Assembly: GCA_011525445.1 (NCBI GenBank)
Contig: WTGE01000041.1
Coordinates: 1-14,067 of the forward strand
Source: Synechococcus sp. CO36386bin_37
GTDB lineage: Bacteria > Cyanobacteriota > Cyanobacteriia > PCC-6307 > Cyanobiaceae
Direction of reading: 5' to 3'
Length of the DNA stretch: 14,067 nt
The translations under genes and the position numbers were made by a program. This document shows, one piece after another, positions 1 through 7,678 of this stretch (position 1 is its first letter; each line of letters opens with the position of its first letter). The notes beneath the pieces were generated by a model. That model made no database searches and was not told where the DNA came from. It saw only the letters and a program-made list of their open reading frames with translations.

Positions 1-59
1 AAGGTATTGAGAAAGTTTTCTGACCAAAGAAGACTTGTAGCGCCGGATGGCGCGAATAA

Positions 60-141
60 GCAGGTGTGGCGGAATTGGTAGACGCACCGCACTCAAAATG
101 CGGCGGGGCAACCCTTGTCGGTTCAAGTCCGACCACCTGTA
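60..141 (+). tRNA. tRNA-Leu, anticodon CAA
   Basis: This is a class II (long variable arm) leucine tRNA decoding UUG. The acceptor stem pairs 60-66 with 134-140, ending in one G-U pair, and A141 is the discriminator base expected for leucine. The D-arm lies around 69-85. The anticodon stem pairs 87-91 with 99-103 around a seven-base loop at 92-98, with CAA at 94-96. A variable arm follows at about 104-116, and then a T-arm with the GTTCAAGTCC sequence. The 3' CCA is not encoded. The window starts only 59 bases upstream, so its promoter is not clearly visible. It lies about 175 nt ahead of argD on the same strand with no obvious terminator between them. Confidence 0.97.
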
Positions 142-164
142 TCACCGAAATTCAAGGTCTGACA

Positions 165-206
165 TCTGAATGTTCTCAGGAAAAGAGTTCTGAAAACATT
201 CAGAAC
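165..206 (+). repeat. Stem-loops with two alternative foldings in the argD leader
   Basis: A perfect 10-bp inverted repeat pairs 165-174 with 195-204. It is extended inward by 176-179 pairing with 190-193 across one mismatch. A second, mutually exclusive hairpin pairs 187-193 with 200-206 around a 6-nt loop. The bases after it (acttcctcatatcc) lack a T-run, so it is not a standard intrinsic terminator. It could be the 3' processing or transcript-end structure of tRNA-Leu, or a leader element of argD. Confidence 0.5.
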
Positions 207-248
207 TTCCTCATATCCAAACGAAATCATCCAGACCAGATCATTCGC

Positions 249-275
249 AGCCGAAGGCTTAACAGCCGGTCGGCT
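249..275 (+). repeat. Second stem-loop in the argD leader
   Basis: AGCCGA at 249-254 pairs with TCGGCT at 270-275. Inside this, 256-259 pairs with 264-267, closing a TAAC tetraloop, with a small internal loop between the two helices. No T-run follows. It lies about 40 nt before the argD start. Apart from this element and the 165-206 structures, I see no gene or clear promoter in the 142-316 interval. Confidence 0.45.
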
Positions 276-316
276 TCAATAGAAAGAAGAAGGTCACTGG
301 TTAACCGTCGGGCGTC

Positions 317-1609
317 ATGGTGAACACATCCCCAAAGACCCATGGCACCGAGCAATCAAAGGAAGGCTTTCAATCGAAGGCCTCCGTGGAGATGAGATCC
401 AGTTTCACCCCTGCCTCTGCCGTGATGGGGACCTACAACCGCTATCCACTCACATTGGTGAGCGGACGCGGATGCTGGGTTCGTGACAACAAGGGCCGTC
501 GGTACCTGGACGCCGTTGCCGGCATTGCCACCTGCACTCTTGGCCACAGCAACCCCGCCATGCGTCGGGCGCTGAGCAACCAGCTCAACCGACTGCAACA
601 TGTCTCCAATCTCTACAAAATTCCTGAGCAGGAAGACCTGGCTCGCTGGCTGGTGAACAACAGCTGTGCAGACAGCGTGTTCTTCTGCAATTCAGGAGCG
701 GAGGCTAATGAAGCCGCGATCAAATTAGCGCGTAAACACGGGCATCAGAGGCGGAGGATTGAACGGCCCATCATTTTGACGGCTGCCGCCAGTTTTCACG
801 GCCGCACATTGGCAGCGGTGAGCGCAACGGGACAACCCCGTTACCACGTGGGATTTGAACCCATGGTTGAAGGATTTGAAACCTTTCTGTACAACGACCT
901 CGCAAGTTTTGAGCAACTTCTCAATCGCCTGGAAGCGAATGGTCCGCGGGTCTGTGCGGTTCTCGTTGAACCTTTGCAGGGTGAAGGCGGTGTCAACCCA
1001 GGGGATCCCGATGTCTTCCGTGCGATCCGCCACCACTGCGATCAACGCAACATCCTGTTGATTTTTGACGAAGTTCAAGTGGGAATGGGCCGTAGCGGTC
1101 GCCTCTGGGGCTATGAACAACTCAATGTTCAACCCGATGTCCTTACCTTGGCGAAGGGGCTCGGTGGAGGGCATGCGATCGGCGCCCTCCTGACCACCCA
1201 TCAAGCCGACCTGTTTGAACCTGGCGACCATGCCAGCACTTTCGGAGGCAATCCATTCGCGTGTCGCGCAGGTCTCACGGTTGCCCGCGAACTCGAGAGG
1301 AGACAGCTGCTTTGCAATGCATCCGAACGGGGCGATCAGCTCAGACGCGGTCTCAATCAGTTGATTCAACGCTTCCCTCAGCAACTACAGGAAGCGAGAG
1401 GTTGGGGCCTCCTCCAGGGTTTAGTGATACGGGACGACTGTGATCTCAATGCTGCCACCGTGGTGAAAGCTGCCTTGGCGCAACAACTTTTACTGGTTCC
1501 CGCCGGAACCAAAGTGGTGAGGATGGTTCCACCCTTGATCATCAACCGTCGAGACGTGCAAGAACTTCTCAGACGCTTGCAACGCACGCTGGATGATCTC
1601 AACGCGTGA
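317..1609 (+). CDS. argD: Acetylornithine aminotransferase
   Basis: ArgD is a PLP-dependent class III aminotransferase that interconverts N-acetylglutamate semialdehyde and N-acetylornithine in cytosolic arginine biosynthesis. Visible family motifs are the phosphate-binding NSGAEANEAAIKLAR (about 125-139), SFHGRTLAA (159-167), the cofactor-contacting FDEVQ (250-254), the Schiff-base lysine in LTLAKGLGGG (Lys280) and STFGGNP (307-313). The 430-residue length is slightly long for the family because the first 30 or so residues are polar and unconserved-looking. ATG 317 has no close Shine-Dalgarno site, and ATG 392 (residue 26), preceded by GTGGAG, is a realistic alternative start. The stop overlaps the folC start as GTGA, indicating translational coupling. 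Family assignment is firm, and the exact start is uncertain. Confidence 0.96.
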   Translation: MVNTSPKTHGTEQSKEGFQSKASVEMRSSFTPASAVMGTYNRYPLTLVSGRGCWVRDNKGRRYLDAVAGIATCTLGHSNPAMRRALSNQLNRLQHVSNLYKIPEQEDLARWLVNNSCADSVFFCNSGAEANEAAIKLARKHGHQRRRIERPIILTAAASFHGRTLAAVSATGQPRYHVGFEPMVEGFETFLYNDLASFEQLLNRLEANGPRVCAVLVEPLQGEGGVNPGDPDVFRAIRHHCDQRNILLIFDEVQVGMGRSGRLWGYEQLNVQPDVLTLAKGLGGGHAIGALLTTHQADLFEPGDHASTFGGNPFACRAGLTVARELERRQLLCNASERGDQLRRGLNQLIQRFPQQLQEARGWGLLQGLVIRDDCDLNAATVVKAALAQQLLLVPAGTKVVRMVPPLIINRRDVQELLRRLQRTLDDLNA

Positions 1610-2850
1610 CCGTCTCCTCGGCGAATCCCATGGATGAACTCGCCGACCTGATCTCACCGTTTGAGCAGAGAGGGATGGATTTATCCCTCGATCGGATGCG
1701 CAAAGTCCTGATCGATCTGAACAACCCCTGCGCTTCCATCCCCGCTGTTCAGGTGGTTGGAACCAATGGAAAAGGATCGATCGCCTGCATGATCCACAGC
1801 GGACTCACTGCCGCAGGTCTTCGCTCTGGAATTACCACATCTCCGCATCTGATCAGTTGGTGTGAGCGCATTTGCGTCAATCAGCAGCAGATCCCGTTGC
1901 CGCAGTTGCGCCAACTGTTGGAACGCCTCCACCCTCTGGCAGAAACCCACAATCTGACCCCTTTCGAACGGCTCATCAGCGCCGCACTGATGCACTTTGA
2001 ACTTCAGCAACCGAACTGGCTTGTGCTGGAAGCAGGACTCGGAGGTCGTCTGGATGCCACCACCGCCCATCCCAGGAGACCACTGATCGCATTCGGCTCC
2101 ATCGGAATGGACCATTGCGAGCATCTCGGGAACTCCTTAACTGCAATCAGCAGCGAGAAAGCAGCGGTGATCGGTCCCGGAGCCCACGTCATCAGTGCCC
2201 CTCAACACACCATGGTGAGCGAGGTGCTAGAGGCGCGCAGCCATGAGATGGGAGCAACCCTTGAGTGGGTGGAGCCACTCACTGAAGATTGGCAGCTCGG
2301 ACTGGCTGGACAATGGCAACGTCGAAACGGGGCCGTGGCCTGTGCAGCCCTGCGGCAGATGGCCTCAATGGGTAGCACGATCAAAGAAGAACACATCAGA
2401 CAGGGGTTGGCACAGGCCCTTTGGCCCGGTCGCCTGCAAACCCTTTACTGGAATCGCAACCCCGTGCGCTTAGACGGAGCCCACAACCCCGATGCCGCGG
2501 AACAGTTGGCGAGAGAGCGTCGTTGCTGGAGCGAGCATGGACATCAGCAAATCTGGATCCTTGGCATTCAGGCGCACAAACAGGCAGGGGAAATGTTGCG
2601 GATCCTGATGGAGCCGGGCGATCAAGCCTGGATCGTCCCAGTGCCAGGACATGCAAGCTGGACAGCTCATGGATTGCGACAAATCACTCCTCAGCATGCC
2701 CATCAGCTACGAAGCGCCGCCGGGATTGAACACGTCCTTGAACAGTTAGCTTCAAACCCTCAGGGATGGCCCCAATACCCTCCCATCATCGCGGGTTCGT
2801 TGTATCTCATCGGAGCCACGCTGGAAGCGCAGGTTTTGGAGGCAGAGTGA
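1606..2850 (+). CDS. folC: Folylpolyglutamate synthase / dihydrofolate synthase
   Basis: FolC is a Mur-ligase-superfamily enzyme that uses ATP to add L-glutamate to dihydropteroate or to the growing polyglutamate tail of folates. The P-loop GTNGKGS is at residues 52-58, followed by TTSPHL (77-82), the LEAGLGGRLDATT block (141-153), IGMDH (166-170) and the C-terminal-domain LDGAHNPDA (289-297). The 414 residues match the family length. Translation starts at GTG 1606, which overlaps the argD stop by four bases. ATG 1630 is an alternative but would lose the overlap. The gene ends by overlapping the start of the pentapeptide-repeat gene in the same GTGA way. Glutamate-handling genes argD and folC being coupled is notable, although the pairing may be only operon packing. 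Confidence 0.95.
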   Translation: MTVSSANPMDELADLISPFEQRGMDLSLDRMRKVLIDLNNPCASIPAVQVVGTNGKGSIACMIHSGLTAAGLRSGITTSPHLISWCERICVNQQQIPLPQLRQLLERLHPLAETHNLTPFERLISAALMHFELQQPNWLVLEAGLGGRLDATTAHPRRPLIAFGSIGMDHCEHLGNSLTAISSEKAAVIGPGAHVISAPQHTMVSEVLEARSHEMGATLEWVEPLTEDWQLGLAGQWQRRNGAVACAALRQMASMGSTIKEEHIRQGLAQALWPGRLQTLYWNRNPVRLDGAHNPDAAEQLARERRCWSEHGHQQIWILGIQAHKQAGEMLRILMEPGDQAWIVPVPGHASWTAHGLRQITPQHAHQLRSAAGIEHVLEQLASNPQGWPQYPPIIAGSLYLIGATLEAQVLEAE

Positions 2851-3407
2851 GGGCAGCTATCGATGCACCTTTGATGCGCTTCCAGACTCTGAGCTCACTG
2901 TTCGCGCTTGTTCTCGTGGTGCTCATGACAACAGTGGCTTGTCCTGTTCTTGCACTCGACACCTCGACTGGAGTGGGGCTGCAAGATCGAGCTCTGTTCC
3001 AGGAACGGGTGGATTACACCCTCACCAACCAAAGTGGCGGCGACTTCCATGGGCAAAATCTCGTCAACACGTCCTTCGCAGGAGCGACGGGCCGTGGTGC
3101 GGATTTCAGCGACGCCAGCCTGCAGGGAACGATCTTTACCCAAGCCGAATTTCCAGAAGCCAATTTCCACGGTGCCGATCTCAGCGATGCCCTGATGGAC
3201 CGTGCGGATTTCTCAAACACAGATTTAAGCGACGCTTTGCTTGTTGGCGTGATCGCCTCAGGCAGCAGTTTTGCTGGTGCCGAAATCGAGGGAGCTGACT
3301 TCACTGATGCCCTGCTGGATCGGGACGATCAGCGTCGGCTCTGTCAAGACGCTGATGGCATCAACAGCAGCAGTGGTGTCTCCACTCGCGACAGCTTGGG
3401 CTGCTAA
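2847..3407 (+). CDS. Secreted pentapeptide-repeat protein, probably thylakoid lumenal
   Basis: An N-terminal hydrophobic stretch, ALVLVVLMTTVACPVLAL, reads as a Sec signal peptide with likely cleavage after ALA or nearby. About eighteen consecutive A(D/N)LXX-type pentapeptides follow, with central F/L at regular five-residue spacing (GADFSDASLQG, GADLSDALMDR), predicting a short right-handed beta-helix. The tail holds two cysteines in LC...SLGC, a pattern I associate with cyanobacterial lumenal pentapeptide proteins. A disulfide between them is inference. GTG 2847 overlaps the folC stop (GTGA) and has GGAGG at 2838-2842. ATG 2874, immediately before the signal sequence, is the alternative start. 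The molecular role is unknown. The stop TAA overlaps the stop of the convergent FAD oxidase gene, so there is no room for a separate terminator. Confidence 0.85.
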   Translation: MRAAIDAPLMRFQTLSSLFALVLVVLMTTVACPVLALDTSTGVGLQDRALFQERVDYTLTNQSGGDFHGQNLVNTSFAGATGRGADFSDASLQGTIFTQAEFPEANFHGADLSDALMDRADFSNTDLSDALLVGVIASGSSFAGAEIEGADFTDALLDRDDQRRLCQDADGINSSSGVSTRDSLGC

Positions 3408-4735
3408 GGACGAAACCCACCAAGCTTTCCGGGGTTGAGAAGACCATCAGGATCATGGCGCTGCTTCGCAGCAACCTGATCAGCATCGATCACCCCCAAA
3501 CCACCCCCTTCAACAGTGAGCACATGGGGATTAAACACAAAAGCACCCCTGGCGCGACAGTCATCGATCAAATCCTGAAGAGCCTGCTTCCCTCTCCAAT
3601 ACACCAACGGCAATGCTGCCAATCGAATGGCTCCCTGCTGCCGCACTGCCTCCAAATGCCAGAGCAGATCCTCACCCCAGCTTTGATCAAGGGCGTCCAT
3701 AAAAGCCTGTTCCGGCTGGGGCATCAGCATCTGCAGATAGGTCCAGTTGGGATCCTGGTTCCGGAGATGCAAGGTGGTGTGATTCCAGGTGAGTTCTCGT
3801 AGTCCATTACCGGAATTGTTGTCCTCAGGGCCAAGCAGCTTCACTCGAGCACCAACGGCATTTGCCAAGCGTTGAATCGTGCTGACAGCATCCGGAGCAA
3901 CAAGCAAGAGGATGCGGTGCTGCCCAGTGGCCTGACCACTCCAGGAGGGGAGGCGATCCACAATCGCTGACTGCAGAACAGTGCAGAGATTCAACTCAAC
4001 TGCAGCCTGACCAAGACGCAGGGACAGCTCCACAGCCATGATCCAGTTGGAACAATCCACTACGACTTCCTGCCAGGGAACTCGCGCCGCTGAAGACAGG
4101 GTGAGTGCCGTGATGATGCCATTGGTGCCATAGGCGTGATTCAGGGCTTCCGCTTCAGCGGCCTCCAGCTGCAACACCCGAGGGGATTCCTCCATGGTGA
4201 CGACCTCCAAGCCAAGCAGATGTCCTGGGTCGCGCAGAAAGCCCCAGCGCACCGAACCGATTCCCCCGGAGCCACCAGCAATAAAGCCAGCGATCGTTGC
4301 ACTACGCCAGGTGCTTGGAAACAGCCTCAACTGCCGGCCATGCTCAGACAAGGCCCGATCAAGATCACGCATCAAACAGCCGCATTCCACAGTCACCACA
4401 CCAGTGGAGGGATCAATCGCGCGCACCTGGTTCAGAGCATCCATCAGCAGGACAACACCACCTTTCAAAGGCACGCTCTGGCCATAATTTCCCGTTCCGG
4501 ACCCCCGCAAAGTAAGCGGAACGGCATGACGATGACAGGCAGCAGCCACCGCCTGCACCGCCTGCACCGAAGCCGCACGGACAACGAGATCAGCACGGCA
4601 AGGGTTGAGCTGTTCCCGCAGAACCGGCGAGTAGTCGTACGCATCTCGGGAATAACGCTCCAAATCAGCTGGATTCGAGAGCACGCTGAGGTCTGAGATT
4701 GCCTCCAACGCTTGATACAAACCATCCAGGGCCAT
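3404..4735 (-). CDS. FAD-binding oxidoreductase, GlcD-like (PCMH/VAO fold)
   Basis: This looks like a cytosolic flavoprotein oxidase or dehydrogenase of the vanillyl-alcohol-oxidase/GlcD superfamily. The PCMH FAD domain spans roughly residues 45-220, with the pyrophosphate-binding RGSGTGNYGQ (77-86) and GGSGGIGS (154-161). The C-terminal substrate/cap domain ends in HDPDGLLNPGKLGGF, the usual FAD-linked oxidase C-terminal signature. At 443 residues it is somewhat shorter than typical GlcD, and no Fe-S partner subunit lies next to it, so I do not call it glycolate dehydrogenase; 2-hydroxyacids are only a guess. ATG 4735 has no strong Shine-Dalgarno site. It is the last gene of the minus-strand block, 71 nt after the amidohydrolase, and is probably co-transcribed with it. 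Confidence 0.85.
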   Translation of the reverse strand: MALDGLYQALEAISDLSVLSNPADLERYSRDAYDYSPVLREQLNPCRADLVVRAASVQAVQAVAAACHRHAVPLTLRGSGTGNYGQSVPLKGGVVLLMDALNQVRAIDPSTGVVTVECGCLMRDLDRALSEHGRQLRLFPSTWRSATIAGFIAGGSGGIGSVRWGFLRDPGHLLGLEVVTMEESPRVLQLEAAEAEALNHAYGTNGIITALTLSSAARVPWQEVVVDCSNWIMAVELSLRLGQAAVELNLCTVLQSAIVDRLPSWSGQATGQHRILLLVAPDAVSTIQRLANAVGARVKLLGPEDNNSGNGLRELTWNHTTLHLRNQDPNWTYLQMLMPQPEQAFMDALDQSWGEDLLWHLEAVRQQGAIRLAALPLVYWRGKQALQDLIDDCRARGAFVFNPHVLTVEGGGLGVIDADQVAAKQRHDPDGLLNPGKLGGFRP

Positions 4736-4806
4736 GACGACTCAGAGCAAGGAGGAGGTCTGGATCAGGTTAAAAAAATGCGCTTGGGTTGAGAGAATCC
4801 CGGCGA

Positions 4807-6063
4807 TCAATCCTGAAACCAAACACCACGAACCAACAGTTGGCGTGCTGGAGGAGTGGCCAAGGCTTCTGTCCAGCCTTGCACCGGTAGATGCATGGCA
4901 TCAGCAGGAGCTCCCACTCGAATCACCCCGTCCCAATCCATCTTCATCACACGCGCTGCTGCGGTGGTGAAGGGCGACAGCCCCAAGCGCTCCCAGGGAG
5001 CCAGATGGGCCAAGGCCAAGCACGCTGACATCAAGCCCAAGGGGTCAAGGTTTCCAGCCGGAAACCAGGGATCCTGAACGTTGTCGCCTCCAACAGCCAC
5101 ACACACGCCTGCCCGCTGCAATTGTCGAATCGGAGCCAGGGGGCGACGCAACGGCGTTCTCTGATCCTGACGACCTAACAACCACCCATTCGTGAGAGGG
5201 AGAGCAATCACCTGAACGCCATGGTGCGCCATCCGGTCAGCAAGACGCTGCAGTGCAGAGGGCCTTAGAAGCGAAAGGCTGCTGACATGACTGCAGGTGA
5301 TCGGCACCGAGACAGTCATCCTCTTGAGGACACGCATGAGCTGATTCATCCCAGCGGCAGGGTGCGAACTGGCTTCATCGATGTGCAGATCCACCCCACA
5401 CCCAAGTTGGTCAGCCAAAGAAAGCATGCTCCGCAGGGACTGACGGAGTGCGCGACCCGAACAGGGGGGTGCGATGACACCACCCAGCAATCCCCCCGCC
5501 GCTGCCACTCGAGCAGCAAGCTTCTCCCCTTCTGAACAACTCCAGTGGTCAATCGAAACCAACGCCACCGGCTGAATACTGACCCGATCGCGCCAACGCG
5601 ACGCTCCCTCAAGAATGGCGTCCCAACTGCACTCAGCTCCAGGCCCCAGGCTGTCGATATGCGTGCGGACTGCCCGCAAACCATGACGCCACGCCAACTG
5701 CATCGAGCGTTCAAAGCGTGAACCCACGAGCTCGAAGCTGCGACTCTGATGCTCCTGAAAATTGGCAGCCATGGCTCCGGCATAGGTGCCTATGAGATTG
5801 GGGTGAGCATTCCAACTGAACGCCTTATCCAGATGTGCATGAGGTTCCAGCAATCGGGGTAGCAGCATCCCCGTGGGTTCCGCTTCCCCATGAGCCAGGG
5901 GCTTCAGCTGATCAAAACAACCATCTCGCCAGGACAGATCCATGGCACAAAGTCCATCGGCACGGGTTGCTGGTGCTGACGTGTCAAGGCATTCGTATTC
6001 GAGCTCAACCAACCCCCGTGGAATCCAGGCACGCAGTGTGCCATCGCCAAAAGAAGGCTTCAT
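4807..6063 (-). CDS. Cytosine-deaminase-like metal-dependent amidohydrolase
   Basis: A member of the amidohydrolase superfamily resembling CodA. It carries EPHAHLDKAF (metal-binding His75 and His77), RTHID (133-137), Gln164 in SIQPVAL, DLHIDE (His227, Glu230), ITCSHVSS (His259) and GGDNVQDPWFP (Asp327). By analogy with CodA these supply the metal ligands, the substrate-contacting Gln and the catalytic acid/His/Asp set, so the enzyme appears intact. Length (418 aa) fits the family. The substrate is not decidable: members deaminate cytosine, isocytosine-type or triazine rings. HLDKAF rather than the HLDTT of E. coli CodA argues for caution. Its ATG overlaps the upstream DUF4359 stop as ATGA, implying translational coupling. 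The GlcD-like oxidase follows on the same strand. Confidence 0.85.
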   Translation of the reverse strand: MKPSFGDGTLRAWIPRGLVELEYECLDTSAPATRADGLCAMDLSWRDGCFDQLKPLAHGEAEPTGMLLPRLLEPHAHLDKAFSWNAHPNLIGTYAGAMAANFQEHQSRSFELVGSRFERSMQLAWRHGLRAVRTHIDSLGPGAECSWDAILEGASRWRDRVSIQPVALVSIDHWSCSEGEKLAARVAAAGGLLGGVIAPPCSGRALRQSLRSMLSLADQLGCGVDLHIDEASSHPAAGMNQLMRVLKRMTVSVPITCSHVSSLSLLRPSALQRLADRMAHHGVQVIALPLTNGWLLGRQDQRTPLRRPLAPIRQLQRAGVCVAVGGDNVQDPWFPAGNLDPLGLMSACLALAHLAPWERLGLSPFTTAAARVMKMDWDGVIRVGAPADAMHLPVQGWTEALATPPARQLLVRGVWFQD

Positions 6064-6527
6064 TCGAGCTTGCCGATATCACTGCTGGAGTGAAGGATGA
6101 CAAATTGCCCGGCAAGTCCAAGAGTCGTGACTGAATACTCAGGAAGGCGCAGGGTCGGTAATAAATCCTGACCACCGAGCTTGGTCGTGAACACGCTGGC
6201 CACACCCAGATTGAGCCGACGGCTGAACTGGCCTGCAAGAGCGGCCAAGACCGGTTCCTGTTCACGGATCAGCCGCGGGCAATCTTTCACCCAGAGCTGA
6301 AGGACCATCGGCAGACCACCACTACAGAGTTCATCGGTGACAACGATCACGAGTCGCTCACCTGCATAGGCCCTGAAATCCTCCGGTGAAGGGTTGGTGA
6401 TGGCGAGCGCCACTCCTGTGGCGGCTAACGCCAGCGCAGCTGCCACACCGTTGGTCGGAGGCTTGCGAAAAAATCCGATAAGCGTCTGCAGTGTTAGGGG
6501 GGCGAATTGGTAGATTCTTACTGACAC
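6060..6527 (-). CDS. DUF4359 family protein with N-terminal membrane anchor
   Basis: Residues about 27-44 (numbered from GTG 6527) are a hydrophobic Ala/Leu-rich segment ending in AITNPSPEDF. A soluble domain follows that contains ERLVIVVTDELC, a conserved-looking DCP/LI pair and FTTKLGG. The hydrophobic-TNP-x-YA-L pattern is what I recognise as DUF4359, a family widespread in cyanobacteria with no known function. Orientation (signal peptide or signal anchor) cannot be settled. The reading frame stays open through the antisense of tRNA-His (giving the telltale RGFEPPN), so that part is rejected. GTG 6527 is the outermost start compatible with the tRNA. GTG 6446, just before the hydrophobic segment, would give a more usual family length of about 128 residues. 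The stop overlaps the amidohydrolase ATG. Confidence 0.65.
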   Translation of the reverse strand: MSVRIYQFAPLTLQTLIGFFRKPPTNGVAAALALAATGVALAITNPSPEDFRAYAGERLVIVVTDELCSGGLPMVLQLWVKDCPRLIREQEPVLAALAGQFSRRLNLGVASVFTTKLGGQDLLPTLRLPEYSVTTLGLAGQFVILHSSSDIGKLE

Positions 6528-6601
6528 GGCGGGTGTCGCCAAGTGGTTAAGGCAGCGGCTTGTGGCGCCGCCATTCGGGGGTTCGAATCCCCTCACCCGC
6601 C
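6528..6601 (+). tRNA. tRNA-His, anticodon GTG
   Basis: This histidine tRNA has the diagnostic extra 5' G: G6528 is G-1 and pairs with discriminator C6601, giving an eight-base-pair acceptor stem (6528-6535 with 6594-6601). The anticodon stem 6555-6559/6567-6571 closes a loop at 6560-6566 with GTG at 6562-6564. The T-arm holds GGTTCGAATCC. CCA is not encoded. It stands on the plus strand inside an otherwise minus-strand gene block, one base from the DUF1611 stop codon and directly abutting the outermost possible DUF4359 start. No terminator fits downstream before the oppositely oriented coding sequence. Confidence 0.97.
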
Positions 6602-6602
6602 C

Positions 6603-7649
6603 TCAACTGGTCATCAAACCCCTGAGCAGATGGTCAGCATTGCCGCGGATTGGATCCGCGCAGGGCAGACCCAATTCATCTTCACAAGCCTGAATCTGAC
6701 GCTGAGCTTCATCGATTGACAACCTTGCCGTATTGAGAGCCACGGCTTTGACCTTTGGATCGGGCCCTGCTTCCTTCGGTCGAGCAATCGCCGCCAGAGC
6801 CTCACAGATGGAGATGTGCTCCTTGAGCGGGGGGAGTGGCACCTGCGGAAGCCTTCCAATCGTGGATTGTCCGGCCCGATGCACCAGCAGCAGTGCCGTG
6901 GGCTGACTGCCACGAAGGAGAGGAAGGGTGGCACTTGAACCAGGGTGGCAAAGGGAACCCTGCCCTTCCACCAGCACCAGGTCTCCCTCCTCCAAACCCA
7001 TCCCGGCCTCCAGAACAGCCGCTTCAACAGCTCCGGCGGCGTAGTCCACACGCACCGCATCCAAAGGAACGCCGCGGCCGCTGATCAAGATTCCAGCCTG
7101 TCCAGTTCCAACAAAGCGGCAGGTCAAACCATGTTGTGCAGAAGCAGTCTCAAGCGCCAGACAGGCACTCATTTTTCCCACCGCCATATCGGATCCCACA
7201 GCGAGAACCCGCTCGCAGGGAAGTGAAACCGCGCGGGCTTGTCCTACTTGAAGATTGGGAGGCTCCCGGCGTAAATCCCAGATCCATCGCCCGACACAGC
7301 AGGCTTCCTTGAACTCGGGATCCTTCCCCAGTTGTGTGTGCAAACCATTGGCCAGACTCAACCCAGCCCGAAGTGCAGCCAAGGCATCCCGCCGCACCGG
7401 GTCTGGAAGCACTCCACCGGAAGGGGCCAACCCCACGACCGCAACGGCTGGGCGGTAGGGCAAAGCCTCAGCCAGATCCCTCACAACCGGAACGTCACGG
7501 TTAATGCCGGTGACATCAGCGATGGAACAATTGGCATGGTCAGGATCGATCACAACCGCAATCGGCCCCCTGCGATGTCGCAACATTGCTAGCCCTGTCT
7601 TGCCTGTAAGGGAGGTCAAACCACCGTGCTGCAACAACACCACGGGCAT
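6603..7649 (-). CDS. DUF1611 P-loop protein, DgcN-like (putative D-glutamate N-acetyltransferase)
   Basis: A two-domain DUF1611 protein. A Rossmann-like N-terminal region (to about residue 110) precedes a P-loop NTPase-like domain with GSDMAVGK (152-159), FVGTGQAGI (179-187), a VRVDYAAGAVEA segment and VEGQGSLCHP (227-236), all typical of the family. DUF1611 members named DgcN have been reported to N-acetylate D-glutamate in marine bacteria and archaea. That activity is inferred here from the family and from the neighbouring racemase gene. ATG 7649 is chosen because GAGGG sits about ten bases ahead and the conserved-looking sequence starts there, giving 348 residues. The frame extends to TTG 7682, which overlaps a small upstream ORF. 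It lies 143 nt downstream of the racemase gene on the same strand. Older annotations may call such proteins hypothetical. Confidence 0.8.
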   Translation of the reverse strand: MPVVLLQHGGLTSLTGKTGLAMLRHRRGPIAVVIDPDHANCSIADVTGINRDVPVVRDLAEALPYRPAVAVVGLAPSGGVLPDPVRRDALAALRAGLSLANGLHTQLGKDPEFKEACCVGRWIWDLRREPPNLQVGQARAVSLPCERVLAVGSDMAVGKMSACLALETASAQHGLTCRFVGTGQAGILISGRGVPLDAVRVDYAAGAVEAAVLEAGMGLEEGDLVLVEGQGSLCHPGSSATLPLLRGSQPTALLLVHRAGQSTIGRLPQVPLPPLKEHISICEALAAIARPKEAGPDPKVKAVALNTARLSIDEAQRQIQACEDELGLPCADPIRGNADHLLRGLMTS

Positions 7650-7678
7650 CTGTTCGAATCCCTCTGGACACTGACTGT

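Noticed and set aside
1..59. Possible promoter TTGAGA (7-12) with AAGACT and a small CGCC/GGCG inverted repeat (41-52) before tRNA-Leu
   Set aside because: The -10 match is poor and the upstream context is cut off, so I cannot separate it from chance.
66..323. 85-residue plus-strand ORF beginning inside tRNA-Leu
   Set aside because: It is a translation of the tRNA and the hairpin-rich leader, with no protein-like features.
725..1384. Long 219-residue minus-strand ORF within argD
   Set aside because: Shadow of argD: the plus-strand frame carries all catalytic motifs, and the minus product has no recognisable domain.
4734..4970. Plus-strand ORF with GGAGGAGG nearby in the FAD oxidase/amidohydrolase gap
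   Set aside because: The G-rich sequence lies after, not before, the ATG, and most of the frame is antisense to the amidohydrolase C-terminus.
6528..6596. N-terminal extension of the DUF4359 frame (MRGFEPPN...)
   Set aside because: RGFEPPN is the usual antisense translation of a tRNA T-arm, so the region belongs to tRNA-His and the coding start must be downstream.
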